Positions 10,945-21,793 of a stretch of 64,000 nucleotides of DNA are shown in pieces. The position numbers and the translations under genes are program-made. The stretch comes from an uncultured Caulobacterales bacterium. Its GTDB lineage: Bacteria; Pseudomonadota; Alphaproteobacteria; Caulobacterales; Maricaulaceae. Each line of letters starts with the position of its first letter. Position 1 is the first letter of the stretch. Under the pieces are notes generated by a model. It worked only from the letters and a program-made list of their open reading frames with translations, did no database searches and had not been told where the DNA came from. Location of the stretch: positions 62,001 to 126,000 of the forward strand of contig CALLIK010000004.1 of assembly GCA_938009235.1 (NCBI GenBank). The letters run 5' to 3'.

Positions 10945-11271
10945 ATGCTTATCGGTTTACATCATTACCTGATCGTTGCGGCGATCCTCTTCACCATCGG
11001 TGTGTTCGGGATTTTCGTGAACAGAAAGAACGTCATCATTATCTTGATGTGCGTCGAGCTGATCTTGCTCGCGGTGAATATCAATTTCGTGGCGTTCTCC
11101 ACGCATATGGAACCCGTTGCGGGCGCAGACCCAATTGTGGGTCAAATTTTCGCATTGTTCATTTTGACGGTTGCCGCAGCTGAAGCCGCTGTGGGTCTAG
11201 CCATTCTCGTTGTTTACTTCCGCAATCGCGGCAACATCGCGGTCGAGAACATCGACCTGATGAAGGGGTAG
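10945..11271 (+). CDS. nuoK: NADH-quinone oxidoreductase subunit K
   Basis: ND4L-family membrane subunit, 108 residues with three helices. The conserved acidic residues used in proton transfer are present in helix 2 ([11 protein letters not shown]) and helix 3 ([13 protein letters not shown]). It is a few residues longer than the usual 101-102, at both ends. It sits between nuoJ and nuoL, as in nearly all nuo operons. Confidence 0.96.
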   Translation: MLIGLHHYLIVAAILFTIGVFGIFVNRKNVIIILMCVELILLAVNINFVAFSTHMEPVAGADPIVGQIFALFILTVAAAEAAVGLAILVVYFRNRGNIAVENIDLMKG

Positions 11272-11275
11272 GGCC

Positions 11276-13363
11276 GTGATCTATTATTTGATCGTTTTTG
11301 CACCGCTTCTCGGTGCTCTTATTGCAGGTCTGGCCGGAACGCGTTTCGGGCCACAGTTCTTGAGCGCGACAGCCTCTAAGGTTGTCACGACAGGACTGCT
11401 CTTTTTCTCTGCGATCCTGTCATGGGTCGTCTTTATGAGCATTGGCTTTGGCGACGCGGCGGATGAAACCGTACCGCTTTTCCGTTGGATGGCCGTAGGT
11501 GATATGAAAGCTGACTGGGCATTGAAAATTGATACGCTCACGGCGGTTATGCTCGTGGTTGTGAACTCGGTTTCCGCGCTCGTGCATCTCTATAGTTGGG
11601 GCTATATGAGTGACGACAAGTATCAGCCACGCTTCTTTGCGTATCTCTCGCTCTTTACCTTCGCCATGTTGATGTTGGTGACGTCTGATAACTTCATCCA
11701 GCTGTTCTTCGGCTGGGAAGGTGTTGGCCTCGCGAGTTACTTGCTGATTGGCTATTACTATAAAAAACCGTCTGCCAATGCTGCGGCGATCAAAGCTTTT
11801 GTCACAAACCGCGTTGGCGATGTTGGCCTCGCGCTCGGCATCATGACGATCTTCCTGATGTTTGGCACTGTGGAATTTGATGCTGTGTTTAAGGCATTAG
11901 AAGACGGCGCGGATACTGTTCTGCCATTCTTGGGTGGCTCATTTAACGCGATCGAATTGATTGCTTTCCTACTGTTCATTGGCGCGATGGGTAAATCAGC
12001 TCAATTTGTGCTTCATGTTTGGCTGCCAGACGCGATGGAAGGTCCGACCCCTGTGTCTGCGCTTATTCATGCTGCGACAATGGTAACAGCAGGCGTGTTT
12101 CTCGTTTGCCGCGCCCATCCAATTTTCGAATTGGCACCGATGACATCTGGTTTCATCACAACCGTTGGCGCGTTTACCGCGCTCTTCGCTGCGTCGGTGG
12201 CTTTGGTTCAAAATGACATCAAACGCGTCATTGCCTATTCAACCTGTTCGCAGCTTGGTTACATGTTCTTCGCCGCAGGTGTTGGCGCGTATAATGCGGC
12301 GATGTTCCATCTGTTTACGCATGCGTTCTTTAAAGCGTTGCTCTTCCTTTGTGCGGGCTCTGTTATCCATGCGCTGCATCACGAACAAGATATGCGCAAA
12401 ATGGGCGGTATCTGGCGTAAGGTCCCTTGGACTTATGGCGCGATGGTTATCGGTACATTGGCAATTACAGGTATCGGCATCCCTGGTACAGGCATTGGCT
12501 TTGCTGGGTTCTTCTCGAAAGATGCCATTATCGAAGCGGCATATTCTATGCGCGGCGATTCAAATGCAGCGATTTTCGCTTTCTGGATTGGTATTATCGC
12601 AGCGCTCATGACGAGCTTCTATAGCTGGCGTCTGATCTTTATGACCTTCCACGGTAAATTCCGCGGTGAGCAACATACATTAGACCATGCCCATGAAAGC
12701 CCATGGAACATGCGCGTACCATTGGTGCTGCTGTCCTTCGGTGCCATCTTTGCAGGCGCAGTGTTCTATAAATACTTCATGAAAGACTATCACGGGTTCT
12801 GGCATGGCGCTTTGCCAGCTGTTGATGGCGAACATCATGCGTCGATTTCGAATTCACTCTATGCTGCGGCTGAAACGACTGCGTCAGATGCACATCATGG
12901 GGATGACCATGCTGCGCCGGGTGGTTTGTTTGGATGGCTGTATAAAGACGTTCACGGCTATCCGTTCTGGGTTCTGCTCATGCCGCTCTTGGCGTCTGTG
13001 TCTGGCTTTGTGATTGCATACTTCATGTATATTCGCGGTAGCGTCCAAGCGAAGATCGACCACATCAAAGACACTGGCGGGTCACTGCTCTATAACTTCC
13101 TGCTGAATAAGTGGTATATCGACGAGCTATATGACGTGACCATTGTACGGGCCACGCGAAATCTCGGCGACTTGTTCTGGAAAATTGGTGATGTCCGCAT
13201 CATTGATGGTCTGGGTCCGAACGGTGTGGCCGCGATGGCCTCTGGCGTTGCGAAGCGCGTTTCAAAAGTTCAAACTGGTTTCCTTTATCACTATGCCTTC
13301 GTCATGTTACTTGGCGTCGCGCTCCTCATAATGGTCGCCTTCCGCGGCACAACGGGAGGATAG
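11276..13363 (+). CDS. nuoL: NADH-quinone oxidoreductase subunit L
   Basis: Antiporter-like ND5 subunit, 695 residues. The core of 14 helices includes [20 protein letters not shown] (with the conserved Glu in helix 5) and [24 protein letters not shown] (helices 7-8). The C-terminal part carries the long lateral helix expected for NuoL. A His-rich loop is present around residues 515-550. The start codon is GTG 11276, four bases after the nuoK stop. Confidence 0.97.
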   Translation: MIYYLIVFAPLLGALIAGLAGTRFGPQFLSATASKVVTTGLLFFSAILSWVVFMSIGFGDAADETVPLFRWMAVGDMKADWALKIDTLTAVMLVVVNSVSALVHLYSWGYMSDDKYQPRFFAYLSLFTFAMLMLVTSDNFIQLFFGWEGVGLASYLLIGYYYKKPSANAAAIKAFVTNRVGDVGLALGIMTIFLMFGTVEFDAVFKALEDGADTVLPFLGGSFNAIELIAFLLFIGAMGKSAQFVLHVWLPDAMEGPTPVSALIHAATMVTAGVFLVCRAHPIFELAPMTSGFITTVGAFTALFAASVALVQNDIKRVIAYSTCSQLGYMFFAAGVGAYNAAMFHLFTHAFFKALLFLCAGSVIHALHHEQDMRKMGGIWRKVPWTYGAMVIGTLAITGIGIPGTGIGFAGFFSKDAIIEAAYSMRGDSNAAIFAFWIGIIAALMTSFYSWRLIFMTFHGKFRGEQHTLDHAHESPWNMRVPLVLLSFGAIFAGAVFYKYFMKDYHGFWHGALPAVDGEHHASISNSLYAAAETTASDAHHGDDHAAPGGLFGWLYKDVHGYPFWVLLMPLLASVSGFVIAYFMYIRGSVQAKIDHIKDTGGSLLYNFLLNKWYIDELYDVTIVRATRNLGDLFWKIGDVRIIDGLGPNGVAAMASGVAKRVSKVQTGFLYHYAFVMLLGVALLIMVAFRGTTGG

Positions 13364-13367
13364 GGCT

Positions 13368-14903
13368 ATGTTAGAAGATCTCCCAATCCTAAGTCTGATT
13401 ACATTCATCCCACTAGCTGGAGCGCTCTTACTCGCGCTATTCGCTTGGTTGGGTAACGATTCAGGTCGAGAGCAATTAGAACGTAATGCCCCTCGTGCTG
13501 CGTTAGTGCTGTCTGTCGCTGTCTTGATCTTGTCCATCATCATGACATTTGGCTTCGATAGCGCAAAAGCAGGTTTCCAGTTCGTTGACGAAACAGCTTG
13601 GCTTGGCGGCGGTATTGATTATCGCGTTGGTGTCGACGGTATTTCTGTGCTCTTTGTTCTGCTGACTGCGTTTCTGACCCCGTTCTGTATTCTTGCGTCG
13701 ATGACATCCGTTAAAAAACGCATGCTCGAATATATGATCGCGTTCTTGGTGCTTGAAACACTTATGATCGGCGTCTTCGTGTCGCTCGATATGATCCTCT
13801 TTTATCTCTTCTTTGAAGCGGTCTTGATTCCTATGTTTATTATCATTGGTGTTTGGGGCGGAAAAAATCGCGTTTATGCGTCGTATAAATTTTTCCTCTA
13901 TACCTTGCTTGGCTCAGTCTTGATGTTGGCTGCGATCCTTTGGATTTACTATTACAGTGGTGTCCAGTTGGGTGAACGCACAACAAATATGGTTGTGTTG
14001 ATAGATGAGTTGAAAATACCAGGTGGTTTCCAGACGTGGCTTTGGTTAGCGTTCTTCGCGTCATTCGCTGTGAAGATGCCAATGTGGCCTGTTCACACAT
14101 GGCTTCCTGATGCCCATGTCGAAGCGCCAACTGCAGGTTCCGTTATTCTTGCGGGTATCTTGTTGAAACTTGGTGGCTATGGCTTCCTTCGTTTCTCCAT
14201 TCCATTGTTCCCAGAGGCCTCTTTGAACCTCGCGCCGATTATCTTCTGGATGTCTGTGATTGCGATTATTTACACGTCGCTCGTGGCCTATCGTCAGAAC
14301 GATATGAAAAAGCTGATCGCTTATTCCTCCGTCGCGCATATGGGTTTTGTAACAATGGGTATCTTTACGTTCAACACGCAAGGTATTCAGGGCGGCATTT
14401 TCCAAATGCTTAGTCATGGTATTATCTCTGGCGCGCTCTTCTTCTGCGTTGGCGTGATATACGACCGTATGCACACTCGCGAGATTTCCTTCTACGGTGG
14501 CCTTGTCAGTAAGATGCCTGTCTATGCGGCATTCTTCCTCTTGTTCACGATGGCCAATGTTGGCTTACCGGGTACATCTGGTTTTGTCGGCGAGATTTTG
14601 ACTATGGTTGGTGCTTATCAAGTCAGCCCTTGGATCGCCTTTGGTGCGGCCTTCGGTATGATCCTTTCTGCTGTTTATGCGCTTCATCTCTACCGTGAAG
14701 TTATCTTCGGTGAGGTGGTGAATGAGAAGCTTGAGGGCATCTTGGACGTTACAAAAACGGAAGTCTTTATCCTCGGGACATTGGCTTTCTTCACAATCCT
14801 TCTTGGTGTCTATCCGTCACTGATCACCGATGTCACATCGGCCTCAGTCGAGAAATTGATCCTTGATTTCAATACTGCTCAAATCGCAGCAGGAGCCCAG
14901 TAA
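13368..14903 (+). CDS. nuoM: NADH-quinone oxidoreductase subunit M
   Basis: Antiporter-like ND4 subunit, 511 residues and about 14 helices. Signatures include [21 protein letters not shown] (the conserved helix 5 Glu) and [21 protein letters not shown]. It starts at ATG 13368 four bases after nuoL and ends with a TAATG overlap onto nuoN. It is one of the three proton-pumping channel subunits. Confidence 0.97.
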   Translation: MLEDLPILSLITFIPLAGALLLALFAWLGNDSGREQLERNAPRAALVLSVAVLILSIIMTFGFDSAKAGFQFVDETAWLGGGIDYRVGVDGISVLFVLLTAFLTPFCILASMTSVKKRMLEYMIAFLVLETLMIGVFVSLDMILFYLFFEAVLIPMFIIIGVWGGKNRVYASYKFFLYTLLGSVLMLAAILWIYYYSGVQLGERTTNMVVLIDELKIPGGFQTWLWLAFFASFAVKMPMWPVHTWLPDAHVEAPTAGSVILAGILLKLGGYGFLRFSIPLFPEASLNLAPIIFWMSVIAIIYTSLVAYRQNDMKKLIAYSSVAHMGFVTMGIFTFNTQGIQGGIFQMLSHGIISGALFFCVGVIYDRMHTREISFYGGLVSKMPVYAAFFLLFTMANVGLPGTSGFVGEILTMVGAYQVSPWIAFGAAFGMILSAVYALHLYREVIFGEVVNEKLEGILDVTKTEVFILGTLAFFTILLGVYPSLITDVTSASVEKLILDFNTAQIAAGAQ

Positions 14904-16351
14904 TGTTTCAAACTGTCTCCACCATTTTGCCAGAGCTGTTTCTAGCTGTCTCCGCCTCGCTCTTGCTCGGCTTTGGCCTGTCCAAGACGTCGGATCGTTC
15001 AACCGTCGTGCGCAATATTGCGGCGGGTATTCTCATCGTCTTTGGATTGATGGGTTATGTCTTAGATCGTCCTGCGGGCACATCATTCTCAGGTCTGTTG
15101 TATAACAATGACTTTAGTGATTTCCTCAAAACCATCATCGGCTTCGCGGCAGCGGCGGCTTTATTGCTGTCCAAGAACTTCTTCCAAAAAGAAAATCTCG
15201 AACGCTATGAGTTTTCGGTTCTGACGCTTTATGCGGTTCTCGGTATGTCGATTATGGTGTCGTCGAATAACCTGCTATCCATGTATGTTGGTATCGAGAT
15301 GCAATCTCTGTCCCTATACATCATGGCCGCTTTCAACCGCGACAGCCTGCGGTCTTCAGAAGCGGGCCTTAAGTATTTTGTGCTGGGCGCATTATCGTCG
15401 GGTCTGCTGCTTTACGGTGCATCCTTGGTCTACGGATTTACAGGATCTATCGACTTTGAAACTATCCGCGCCAGTATCGCACTGACAGGTCCAACTACAG
15501 GCGTGATAGCGGGTATGGTCTTCTTACTCTGTGGCTTGGCTTTCAAAATCTCTGCGGCCCCGTTCCACATGTGGACGCCAGATGTGTATGAAGGTTCACC
15601 AACGCCTGTGACGGGTTTCTTCGCAGCAGCGCCAAAGCTTGCTGCTATGGCAATCATTACGCGTCTATTGATCGTCCCATTCGGCGACATCATGGGGCAG
15701 TGGCAGCAAGTCATCGTTGTGCTTGCGATCATGTCTATGGTTGTCGGCGCTTTTGGCGCGATCATGCAGACGAATATCAAACGCCTGATGGCGTATTCTT
15801 CGATTGCCAATATGGGCTACGCGCTTGTTCCGCTGGCTGCGGGTACAATTGCGGGCGTACAGGGTATGTTGGTCTTCATGGCCATCTATATCATTACCGT
15901 CATTGGTGTGTTCGCGTGTATTCTGCAGATGCGTTTGCGTAATGGTATGGTCGAGAAGGTCAGTGACCTCTCTGGTATCTCCAAATCAAACCCAGGTATG
16001 GCTTTGGCCCTTACAATGTTGATGGTGTCCTTGATTGGTATTCCGCCGTGGTTAGGTTTCTTTGGTAAGCTCTACGCCTTCACCCCAGCTGTCGAAGCCG
16101 GCTTGCTTTGGTTGGTTGTGATCGCGCTTGTCGCCTCTGTGGTCAGTGCTTTTTACTATCTCCGCATTATTAAGACGATGTGGTTCGATGAGCCGAACCG
16201 CGAGTTTGTACGCGCGCCGCGTCAAACACGGGTGATTGCGATTATCTCCGTTCTCTTGGTTATCCCTGTTCTTATTATACCGGGTACAGGCATAGCTGAA
16301 GCGGCTCTTGGGCTTGCAGAAAATGCAGCACAGGCGCTGTTTGCGCAATAA
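14903..16351 (+). CDS. nuoN: NADH-quinone oxidoreductase subunit N
   Basis: Antiporter-like ND2 subunit, 482 residues. The diagnostic segments are MYVGIEMQSLSLYIMAAF, with the functional Glu, and FHMWTPDVYEGSPTPVTGFFA with the GFFAAAPKLAAM continuation. Its start overlaps the nuoM stop. It is the last nuo gene. No terminator is evident before birA, 15 bases on, so read-through into the next genes is likely. Confidence 0.97.
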   Translation: MFQTVSTILPELFLAVSASLLLGFGLSKTSDRSTVVRNIAAGILIVFGLMGYVLDRPAGTSFSGLLYNNDFSDFLKTIIGFAAAAALLLSKNFFQKENLERYEFSVLTLYAVLGMSIMVSSNNLLSMYVGIEMQSLSLYIMAAFNRDSLRSSEAGLKYFVLGALSSGLLLYGASLVYGFTGSIDFETIRASIALTGPTTGVIAGMVFLLCGLAFKISAAPFHMWTPDVYEGSPTPVTGFFAAAPKLAAMAIITRLLIVPFGDIMGQWQQVIVVLAIMSMVVGAFGAIMQTNIKRLMAYSSIANMGYALVPLAAGTIAGVQGMLVFMAIYIITVIGVFACILQMRLRNGMVEKVSDLSGISKSNPGMALALTMLMVSLIGIPPWLGFFGKLYAFTPAVEAGLLWLVVIALVASVVSAFYYLRIIKTMWFDEPNREFVRAPRQTRVIAIISVLLVIPVLIIPGTGIAEAALGLAENAAQALFAQ

Positions 16352-16366
16352 TCTAAGGCTTGGGAA

Positions 16367-17101
16367 TTGAAGTTTTTCCAATCTGATATCCTCGGCAGCA
16401 CGACTGTCGAGGCAAACCGTCTTTACGATACGGGTGAAAGCCCCACGTTTTGGGTTAGAGCAGATCAACAAACTGCAGGCCGTGGACGACGCGGGCGGGA
16501 ATGGGCTTCTCCCAAAGGCAACTTCTACGGCACAGCCTGTTACGCATTTGACGGGCAACCGAATGACGCTGCTAAGCTAAGCTTTGTCGCAGCCATCGCC
16601 GTCGCGAAAACACTCTCCGCCTATACGCTTACCATGCAGCCAACATTGAAATGGCCAAATGACGTTTTACTGGGTGGGCGTAAGATTGCGGGTCTTTTAC
16701 TAGAGGCCAAGGCTGGGCGGGTGTTTATCGGTATTGGTATAAATCTCATTTCTCATCCTGACGGCGGAAACATTTCTGCGACGCATCTTTTGGAACATAT
16801 GGACCCTGCTGTCCTCAATCGAGATGAGCCTGAGTCTTCGGGCGTGGAGGGCGTTCTCGCTATTCTTGCACGTGAGTTCGATCAGGCCTTCCGCACGCAT
16901 CTTGCTTATGGATTTTCCGCCACCCGCGCGGCGTGGACCGAGTTGGCCACAGGTTTGCCTGGTCCCGTCACCGTTCGTCTGCCTAATGAGACATTTACTG
17001 GCACAGCACAGAGCCTTCTTGAAAACGGAGCGTTGCGTGTCGTGACAGACGGTGGCACGATAAGGGACGTCCACGCAGGCGATGTCTTTTTTGGAAGCTA
17101 G
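16367..17101 (+). CDS. birA: Biotin--[acetyl-CoA-carboxylase] ligase
   Basis: Activates biotin with ATP and attaches it to the carboxyl carrier protein. The 244-residue product has the catalytic GRGRRGREW loop (38-46), which binds biotinyl-AMP, KWPNDV (95-100) and GRKIAGLLLE (104-113), with a small C-terminal domain. There is no N-terminal helix-turn-helix, so this is a monofunctional ligase and not a repressor. The start appears to be TTG 16367 with GGGAA just upstream; no ATG fits the conserved N-terminus. It lies 15 bases after nuoN and four before coaX. Confidence 0.93.
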   Translation: MKFFQSDILGSTTVEANRLYDTGESPTFWVRADQQTAGRGRRGREWASPKGNFYGTACYAFDGQPNDAAKLSFVAAIAVAKTLSAYTLTMQPTLKWPNDVLLGGRKIAGLLLEAKAGRVFIGIGINLISHPDGGNISATHLLEHMDPAVLNRDEPESSGVEGVLAILAREFDQAFRTHLAYGFSATRAAWTELATGLPGPVTVRLPNETFTGTAQSLLENGALRVVTDGGTIRDVHAGDVFFGS

Positions 17102-17105
17102 CTAA

Positions 17106-17876
17106 ATGTTACTCGCGATTGATAACGGCAACACAAATATCCTGTTCGCCATACATGATATGAAAACGGGATGGCTCTTTGAGTGGCGCATTGCTACCGA
17201 TACGGGCCGTACGGCCGATGAATATGCGGTGTGGTTTCACCAACTTCTGGGCATGGTCGGCCTGACGTTCACAGATATTTCGGCCTGCGTGATTTCTTCT
17301 GTTGTCCCGCAATCTATTTTCAACTTACGCAATCTCTCGCGGCGTCACCTCAAGGTTGACCCGATCATCATTGGCGAACCGGGCGTTGATGTTGGCATTG
17401 GTGTGCGCGTTGATAATCCCGAGCAAGTTGGCGCTGATCGCCTTGTGACAACACTTGGCGCGGTCCAACGCTATGAAGGACCATTGATCATCATCGATAG
17501 CGGGACAGCCACAACATTCGATATTGTGTCTGCCGATAAACATTTCGAAGGCGGCATCATCGCGCCGGGTATAAACCTGTCCATGCGTGCCCTTCATGAA
17601 GCGGCGGCACAGCTGCCTAGAATTGAAATCAAACGACCTGCGAAAGTTATTGGTAAGAACACAGTCTCTGCCATGCAGTCGGGTGTTTTTTGGGGCTATA
17701 TAGGATTGATCGACGGGCTCGTGCGTCAAATTCAAAAAGAGGATGACCGCGATTTTACCGTTATAGGGACGGGCGGTGTTGCCTCGCTCTTTGATGGCGC
17801 AAGTGAAACAATTACGCACTATGACTCGAAACTCACGATTGATGGCCTATATGAAGTGTGGCGGCTTAACCTCTAG
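17106..17876 (+). CDS. coaX: Type III pantothenate kinase
   Basis: Phosphorylates pantothenate in the first step of CoA synthesis, in the cytoplasm. The 256-residue product shows the three ASKHA phosphate/substrate motifs: DNGNTN (6-11), GADR (109-112) and DSGTATTFD (131-139). Downstream, GTGGVASL resembles the adenosine motif. CoaX next to birA is a common alphaproteobacterial pairing (biotin and CoA metabolism). The gene follows birA by four bases; 78 bases separate it from the RNase J gene. Confidence 0.95.
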   Translation: MLLAIDNGNTNILFAIHDMKTGWLFEWRIATDTGRTADEYAVWFHQLLGMVGLTFTDISACVISSVVPQSIFNLRNLSRRHLKVDPIIIGEPGVDVGIGVRVDNPEQVGADRLVTTLGAVQRYEGPLIIIDSGTATTFDIVSADKHFEGGIIAPGINLSMRALHEAAAQLPRIEIKRPAKVIGKNTVSAMQSGVFWGYIGLIDGLVRQIQKEDDRDFTVIGTGGVASLFDGASETITHYDSKLTIDGLYEVWRLNL

Positions 17877-17954
17877 ACGCGACTCACTTTCGAGCCGCGC
17901 ACCAACTGGATGCGATGCGAAACTGCCTCTCGCTCCTCACAATAAAGTAAAATT

Positions 17955-19643
17955 ATGACAAAACAAAACCGCGAAGACGAACTTGTCTTTCTCCCTCTCG
18001 GCGGATCTGGAGAAATTGGTATGAATCTGAACTTGTTCGGATTTGGACCTGAACATAACCGCAAATGGATCATCGTCGATATCGGCGTGACATTTGGCGG
18101 GGCTGATACGCCCGGCGTCGATATCATCATGCCGAGTATCGAATTTATCGAACAAAACCGAAAAGACATTCTTGGCATCGTCCTGACCCATGCGCATGAA
18201 GACCATATGGGCGCACTGGCGCGTCTATGGGACCGCATTCGCTGTCCTGTTTGGGCGACGCCTTTCACTATGTATCTGGTCAAAGACCGTCTGGGCGAAG
18301 TCGGACTTCTGGATGAAGTGCCGCTTAATCTTGTTGAGCTTGGCGGGAACATCAAAATCGGGCCATTCGATATTGACCTCATTACGCTAACCCATTCAAT
18401 CCCAGAGCCAAATGCGCTCGCGATCAAAACGCCTTTGGGTACGATTCTGCATACGGGCGATTGGAAGATCGACGAGAACCCACAAATCGGTGCACCAGTT
18501 GACGAGGCTGCATTGCGTAAACTCGGCGACGAGGGCGTATTGACGATGATCTGCGACTCCACGAACGTTTTTTCTCCTGGCGAAGCTGGGTCGGAAGAGG
18601 GTGTTCGCGAAGAGTTAGTCAAACTGATTGGTGAATATGAAGGCCGCGGGATCGCAGTCGCATCATTCGCATCTAACGTCGCGCGTATGGAATCTGTCAT
18701 GATGGCGGCCAAAAAGAATAATCGTTCGGTCTGCCTCATGGGCCGATCCATGAAACGTATGACAGCCGCAGCCAAATCTGTTGGATTACTGTCTGAGACA
18801 GGTGCATTGATCAGCGAAGATCAAGCCCAATCTATGTCGCCTGGAAATGTCCTGTATCTTTGTACGGGCAGCCAAGGTGAACCTCGCGCCGCGCTCTCGC
18901 GTATTGCCCATGGCGAACACCGTAGTTTGAAATTCAAAAAAGGTGACGTTGTTATCTTTAGCTCCAAAATTATCCCGGGCAATGAAAAGGGCATCTTCGC
19001 GCTTCAAAATGCTCTCGCAGATGATGGCGTTGAAATCGTGACTGAAAAGATGCGCGACATTCATGTGTCAGGTCATCCTTGCCGCGATGAATTGGCGCGC
19101 ATGTATGAATGGGTGCGCCCGCAAACGGCTGTGCCTGTTCATGGTGAACGCCGCCATCTGTTGGAGCATGCGAAATTAGCGAAAACATTCGGCGTCAAGC
19201 GCAGCTACGCCCCGCGAAATGGTGAGATGATACTACTCGCGCCTAAAGGCCCACACGTCATCGACATCGTCCCATCTGGACGTTTGCATCAGGACGGCAA
19301 AGATATCGTCTCTGCCTCTGATGATGGATTACGCTTGCGCCGTAAGATGGCCTTTGCGGGACATGTCTCGGTTAGCTTGGTTGTCGACAGTCGTGGTAAA
19401 CTTGTGTCGGGTCCAGAACCTCGCGTGAGTGGTTTCCCAGAGGGCCACAAGGGCGCGCTTATGGATGACTTGCTCGACGCTATCGCTGATGTTGCCGAGA
19501 CTGCATTTGGATCACTGACACCGCGTGCGAAAAAAGACGAAGATGCGATTGAAGATCGCGTTGGCGCGAAGGTCAAACGTCTCGTTCGGGACCGTACTGG
19601 CAAACGCGCACTCGTCGAAGTCGTCGCGCATAAGGTGAAGTAA
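17955..19643 (+). CDS. rnj: Ribonuclease J
   Basis: Metallo-beta-lactamase-fold exo/endoribonuclease used in rRNA maturation and mRNA turnover. The 562-residue product has the zinc motif HAHEDH (79-84), the N-terminal FLPLGGSGEIGMN, the beta-CASP region (CLMGRSM, YLCTGSQGEPRAALSR) and VSGHPCRDELARM with a further metal/phosphate-contacting His. The C-terminal domain is about 100 residues. Start ATG 17955. Alphaproteobacteria commonly have RNase J alongside RNase E. A 300-codon open frame on the opposite strand (17873-18775) is a shadow of this gene. Confidence 0.95.
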   Translation: MTKQNREDELVFLPLGGSGEIGMNLNLFGFGPEHNRKWIIVDIGVTFGGADTPGVDIIMPSIEFIEQNRKDILGIVLTHAHEDHMGALARLWDRIRCPVWATPFTMYLVKDRLGEVGLLDEVPLNLVELGGNIKIGPFDIDLITLTHSIPEPNALAIKTPLGTILHTGDWKIDENPQIGAPVDEAALRKLGDEGVLTMICDSTNVFSPGEAGSEEGVREELVKLIGEYEGRGIAVASFASNVARMESVMMAAKKNNRSVCLMGRSMKRMTAAAKSVGLLSETGALISEDQAQSMSPGNVLYLCTGSQGEPRAALSRIAHGEHRSLKFKKGDVVIFSSKIIPGNEKGIFALQNALADDGVEIVTEKMRDIHVSGHPCRDELARMYEWVRPQTAVPVHGERRHLLEHAKLAKTFGVKRSYAPRNGEMILLAPKGPHVIDIVPSGRLHQDGKDIVSASDDGLRLRRKMAFAGHVSVSLVVDSRGKLVSGPEPRVSGFPEGHKGALMDDLLDAIADVAETAFGSLTPRAKKDEDAIEDRVGAKVKRLVRDRTGKRALVEVVAHKVK

Positions 19644-19644
19644 A

Positions 19645-20079
19645 GTGCCTAAGGCTGACGTTTCAGAAACCTTTCAATTAGGCGCCATGAACCATGTTGG
19701 TGTGGCTGTGCCTGACATTGATATAGCCATCGCATTTTACCGCGATGTTCTGGGCGCGATTGATATTACTGAGCCTGAGGTTCTCGCGCCTCAAGGCGTT
19801 AAATATGCTTTTGTCAATCTGCCGACAGGGCAGGTTGAGTTGATCGAACCTTATGGCGAGACATCTCCAATCCTGAAATTTCTTGAACGTAATCCAAAGG
19901 GCGGACAGCATCATGTTTGCTTTGAAGTCCAAGATATTCATGTCGCGAAATCCGTCATGGAAACGCGCGGTATGCGCGTATTGGGTGAGCCTCGTATTGG
20001 CGCGCATGGAACCTTAGTTGTCTTTCTACATCCTGCTGATGCTGGCGGTGTGTTAATTGAGTTGATGGAAACACACTGA
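19645..20079 (+). CDS. mce: Methylmalonyl-CoA epimerase
   Basis: Interconverts (R)- and (S)-methylmalonyl-CoA in propionate catabolism. The 144-residue product is a glyoxalase/VOC-fold protein with the metal ligands visible as His17 (MNHVGVAV), His90 (GQHHVCFEV) and Glu139 (GVLIELMETH). The likely start is GTG 19645, two bases after the RNase J stop; ATG 19687 would remove 14 residues but keep the domain. DUF1467 follows two bases downstream. Confidence 0.93.
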   Translation: MPKADVSETFQLGAMNHVGVAVPDIDIAIAFYRDVLGAIDITEPEVLAPQGVKYAFVNLPTGQVELIEPYGETSPILKFLERNPKGGQHHVCFEVQDIHVAKSVMETRGMRVLGEPRIGAHGTLVVFLHPADAGGVLIELMETH

Positions 20080-20080
20080 T

Positions 20081-20344
20081 ATGAATTGGTTTTCGGCGCT
20101 CGTTGTTTGGCTCATCATTTGGTGGCTGGTCCTATTCATCATTCTGCCGATTGGTATTCGCGGGCAGGCCGAAGAGGGCGATATTGTCAAAGGGACTGAA
20201 CCTGGCGCGCCGCACACGTTGAATATCAAACGAAAATTCATTCAAACTACGATTATTTCGTCCGTGTTGTGGGTTCTGATGTGTGGATTGATTCTATCTG
20301 GCCTCCTGAGTTGGGAAATGTTGGGCAGCTTTTTCCAACGATAA
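20081..20344 (+). CDS. DUF1467 family small membrane protein
   Basis: An 87-residue protein with two hydrophobic helices (about 5-26 and 52-76). The intervening loop is the motif that I associate with DUF1467: LPIGIRGQAEEGDIVKGTEPGAP. Its place between methylmalonyl-CoA epimerase and proS is conserved in many alphaproteobacteria. The function is unknown. Start ATG 20081, one base after the preceding stop. The 125 bases downstream hold a small hairpin (20428-20446, TCGCGC/GCGCGA) and then proS. Confidence 0.9.
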   Translation: MNWFSALVVWLIIWWLVLFIILPIGIRGQAEEGDIVKGTEPGAPHTLNIKRKFIQTTIISSVLWVLMCGLILSGLLSWEMLGSFFQR

Positions 20345-20469
20345 CACCCGCATCAATGTGACATTCAGGAAGGGTTCCCATTCAAGTGCTTGCCGCTGTC
20401 TAGGTGCTCGTCTATGCCCGTTTCACATCGCGCCTTAAAAGCGCGAGTTTAAAAATAAGAGATCGCTCA

Positions 20470-21792
20470 ATGCGCCTGTCAAAATATTTTCTACCTGTCC
20501 TAAAAGAGACGCCTGCCGACGCTACAATAGCCTCGCATCGTTACATGCTGCGTGCAGGTATGATTAAACAAAATAGCGCCGGTATCTATACATGGCTCCC
20601 GCTCGGACATCGCGTTCTGAAAAAGATCGAACAAATTGTACGCGAAGAGCAGGACAAGGCTGGCGCAATTGAAATGCTCATGCCGACGATTCAATCGGCA
20701 GACCTCTGGAAAGAAACCGGGCGTTATGATGCCTATGGTCCAGAAATGCTCCGCATCACTGACCGTCATGATCGCGAAATGCTCTATGGCCCAACGAATG
20801 AAGATATGATCACAGATGTGTTCCGCTCATTCGTGCGGTCCTACAAAGATTTACCGAAAAACCTCTATCACATCCAGTGGAAGTTCCGTGACGAAACGCG
20901 CCCACGCTTTGGCGTTATGCGCGGACGTGAGTTCATGATGAAGGATGCCTATAGTTTCGATCTGACAGAGGAAGACGCCGTTAAATCTTATAACAAGATG
21001 TTCACGGCCTATCTGAACACCTTCGCGCGCCTTGGTATCAAAGCGGTCCCTATGAAAGCGGACACAGGACCAATCGGCGGCGAGTTGTCTCATGAGTTCG
21101 TGATCCTCGCGGAATCAGGTGAGAGCGAAGTTTTCTGTCATCGCGATCTAGTTGAAATGGCGCCTCCGGGCGATGTCGATTTTGACGGTGACTTGTCTCA
21201 CATATTTGAAGAACGCACGGCGCTTTATGCGGCAACAGAAGAAATGCATGACGCCGAAGAATTTGCAAAAATTCCAGCTGATAAGCAGCTAACTGCACGC
21301 GGTATCGAAGTCGGCCACATCTTCTATTTCGGCGATAAATACTCCAAGCCAATGAAGGCCACGGTGATGGATTCTGACGGTAAACCACAGCCCGTTATGA
21401 TGGGCAGCTATGGCATTGGCGTCTCGCGCCTTGTTGGCGGTATCATCGAGGCTTGCCATGACGAAAACGGTATTGTTTGGCCTAAGTCTGTCGCGCCATT
21501 CGGTGTTGGCATCATCAATTTGAAAGCCAATGACGAAGACTGCGCTGCCGCAGCCTCTGACTTCTATGAAAAATGTAAGGCCGCAGGCCTCGACCCGCTT
21601 TATGATGACAGCTCGGACCGGGGCGGGGTGAAGTTCTCTCGCATGGACCTCATCGGTCTACCGTATCAAATTATCATCGGGCCACGCGGCCTGAAAGAGG
21701 GTATTGTCGAGGTCAAAGATCGCGCAACGGGTGAGCGTCAAAACCTCTCCCCAGACGCGGCCATGACCCTTCTAACAGAGGCGTTTGCATAA
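20470..21792 (+). CDS. proS: Prolyl-tRNA synthetase
   Basis: Charges tRNA-Pro; class II synthetase. The 440-residue product has TxE-loop-like GPTNED (107-112), motif 2 ([19 protein letters not shown], 137-155) and motif 3 ([11 protein letters not shown], 311-321). The large YbaK-like editing insertion of E. coli ProRS is absent, typical of the short alphaproteobacterial form. ATG 20470 starts the conserved [15 protein letters not shown]; an upstream in-frame GTG at 20404 would add 22 unrelated residues. Confidence 0.96.
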   Translation: MRLSKYFLPVLKETPADATIASHRYMLRAGMIKQNSAGIYTWLPLGHRVLKKIEQIVREEQDKAGAIEMLMPTIQSADLWKETGRYDAYGPEMLRITDRHDREMLYGPTNEDMITDVFRSFVRSYKDLPKNLYHIQWKFRDETRPRFGVMRGREFMMKDAYSFDLTEEDAVKSYNKMFTAYLNTFARLGIKAVPMKADTGPIGGELSHEFVILAESGESEVFCHRDLVEMAPPGDVDFDGDLSHIFEERTALYAATEEMHDAEEFAKIPADKQLTARGIEVGHIFYFGDKYSKPMKATVMDSDGKPQPVMMGSYGIGVSRLVGGIIEACHDENGIVWPKSVAPFGVGIINLKANDEDCAAAASDFYEKCKAAGLDPLYDDSSDRGGVKFSRMDLIGLPYQIIIGPRGLKEGIVEVKDRATGERQNLSPDAAMTLLTEAFA

Positions 21793-21793
21793 G

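Noticed and set aside
16052..16558. 168-codon minus-strand frame at the nuoN-birA junction
   Set aside because: It overlaps two well supported genes and has no family resemblance.
17873..18775. 300-codon open frame on the minus strand
   Set aside because: It is antisense to RNase J, has a low-complexity Ser/Pro/Arg composition typical of a shadow frame and no recognisable domain.
20428..20446. Possible terminator before proS
   Set aside because: The TCGCGC/GCGCGA stem has six pairs only and is not followed by a T-run.
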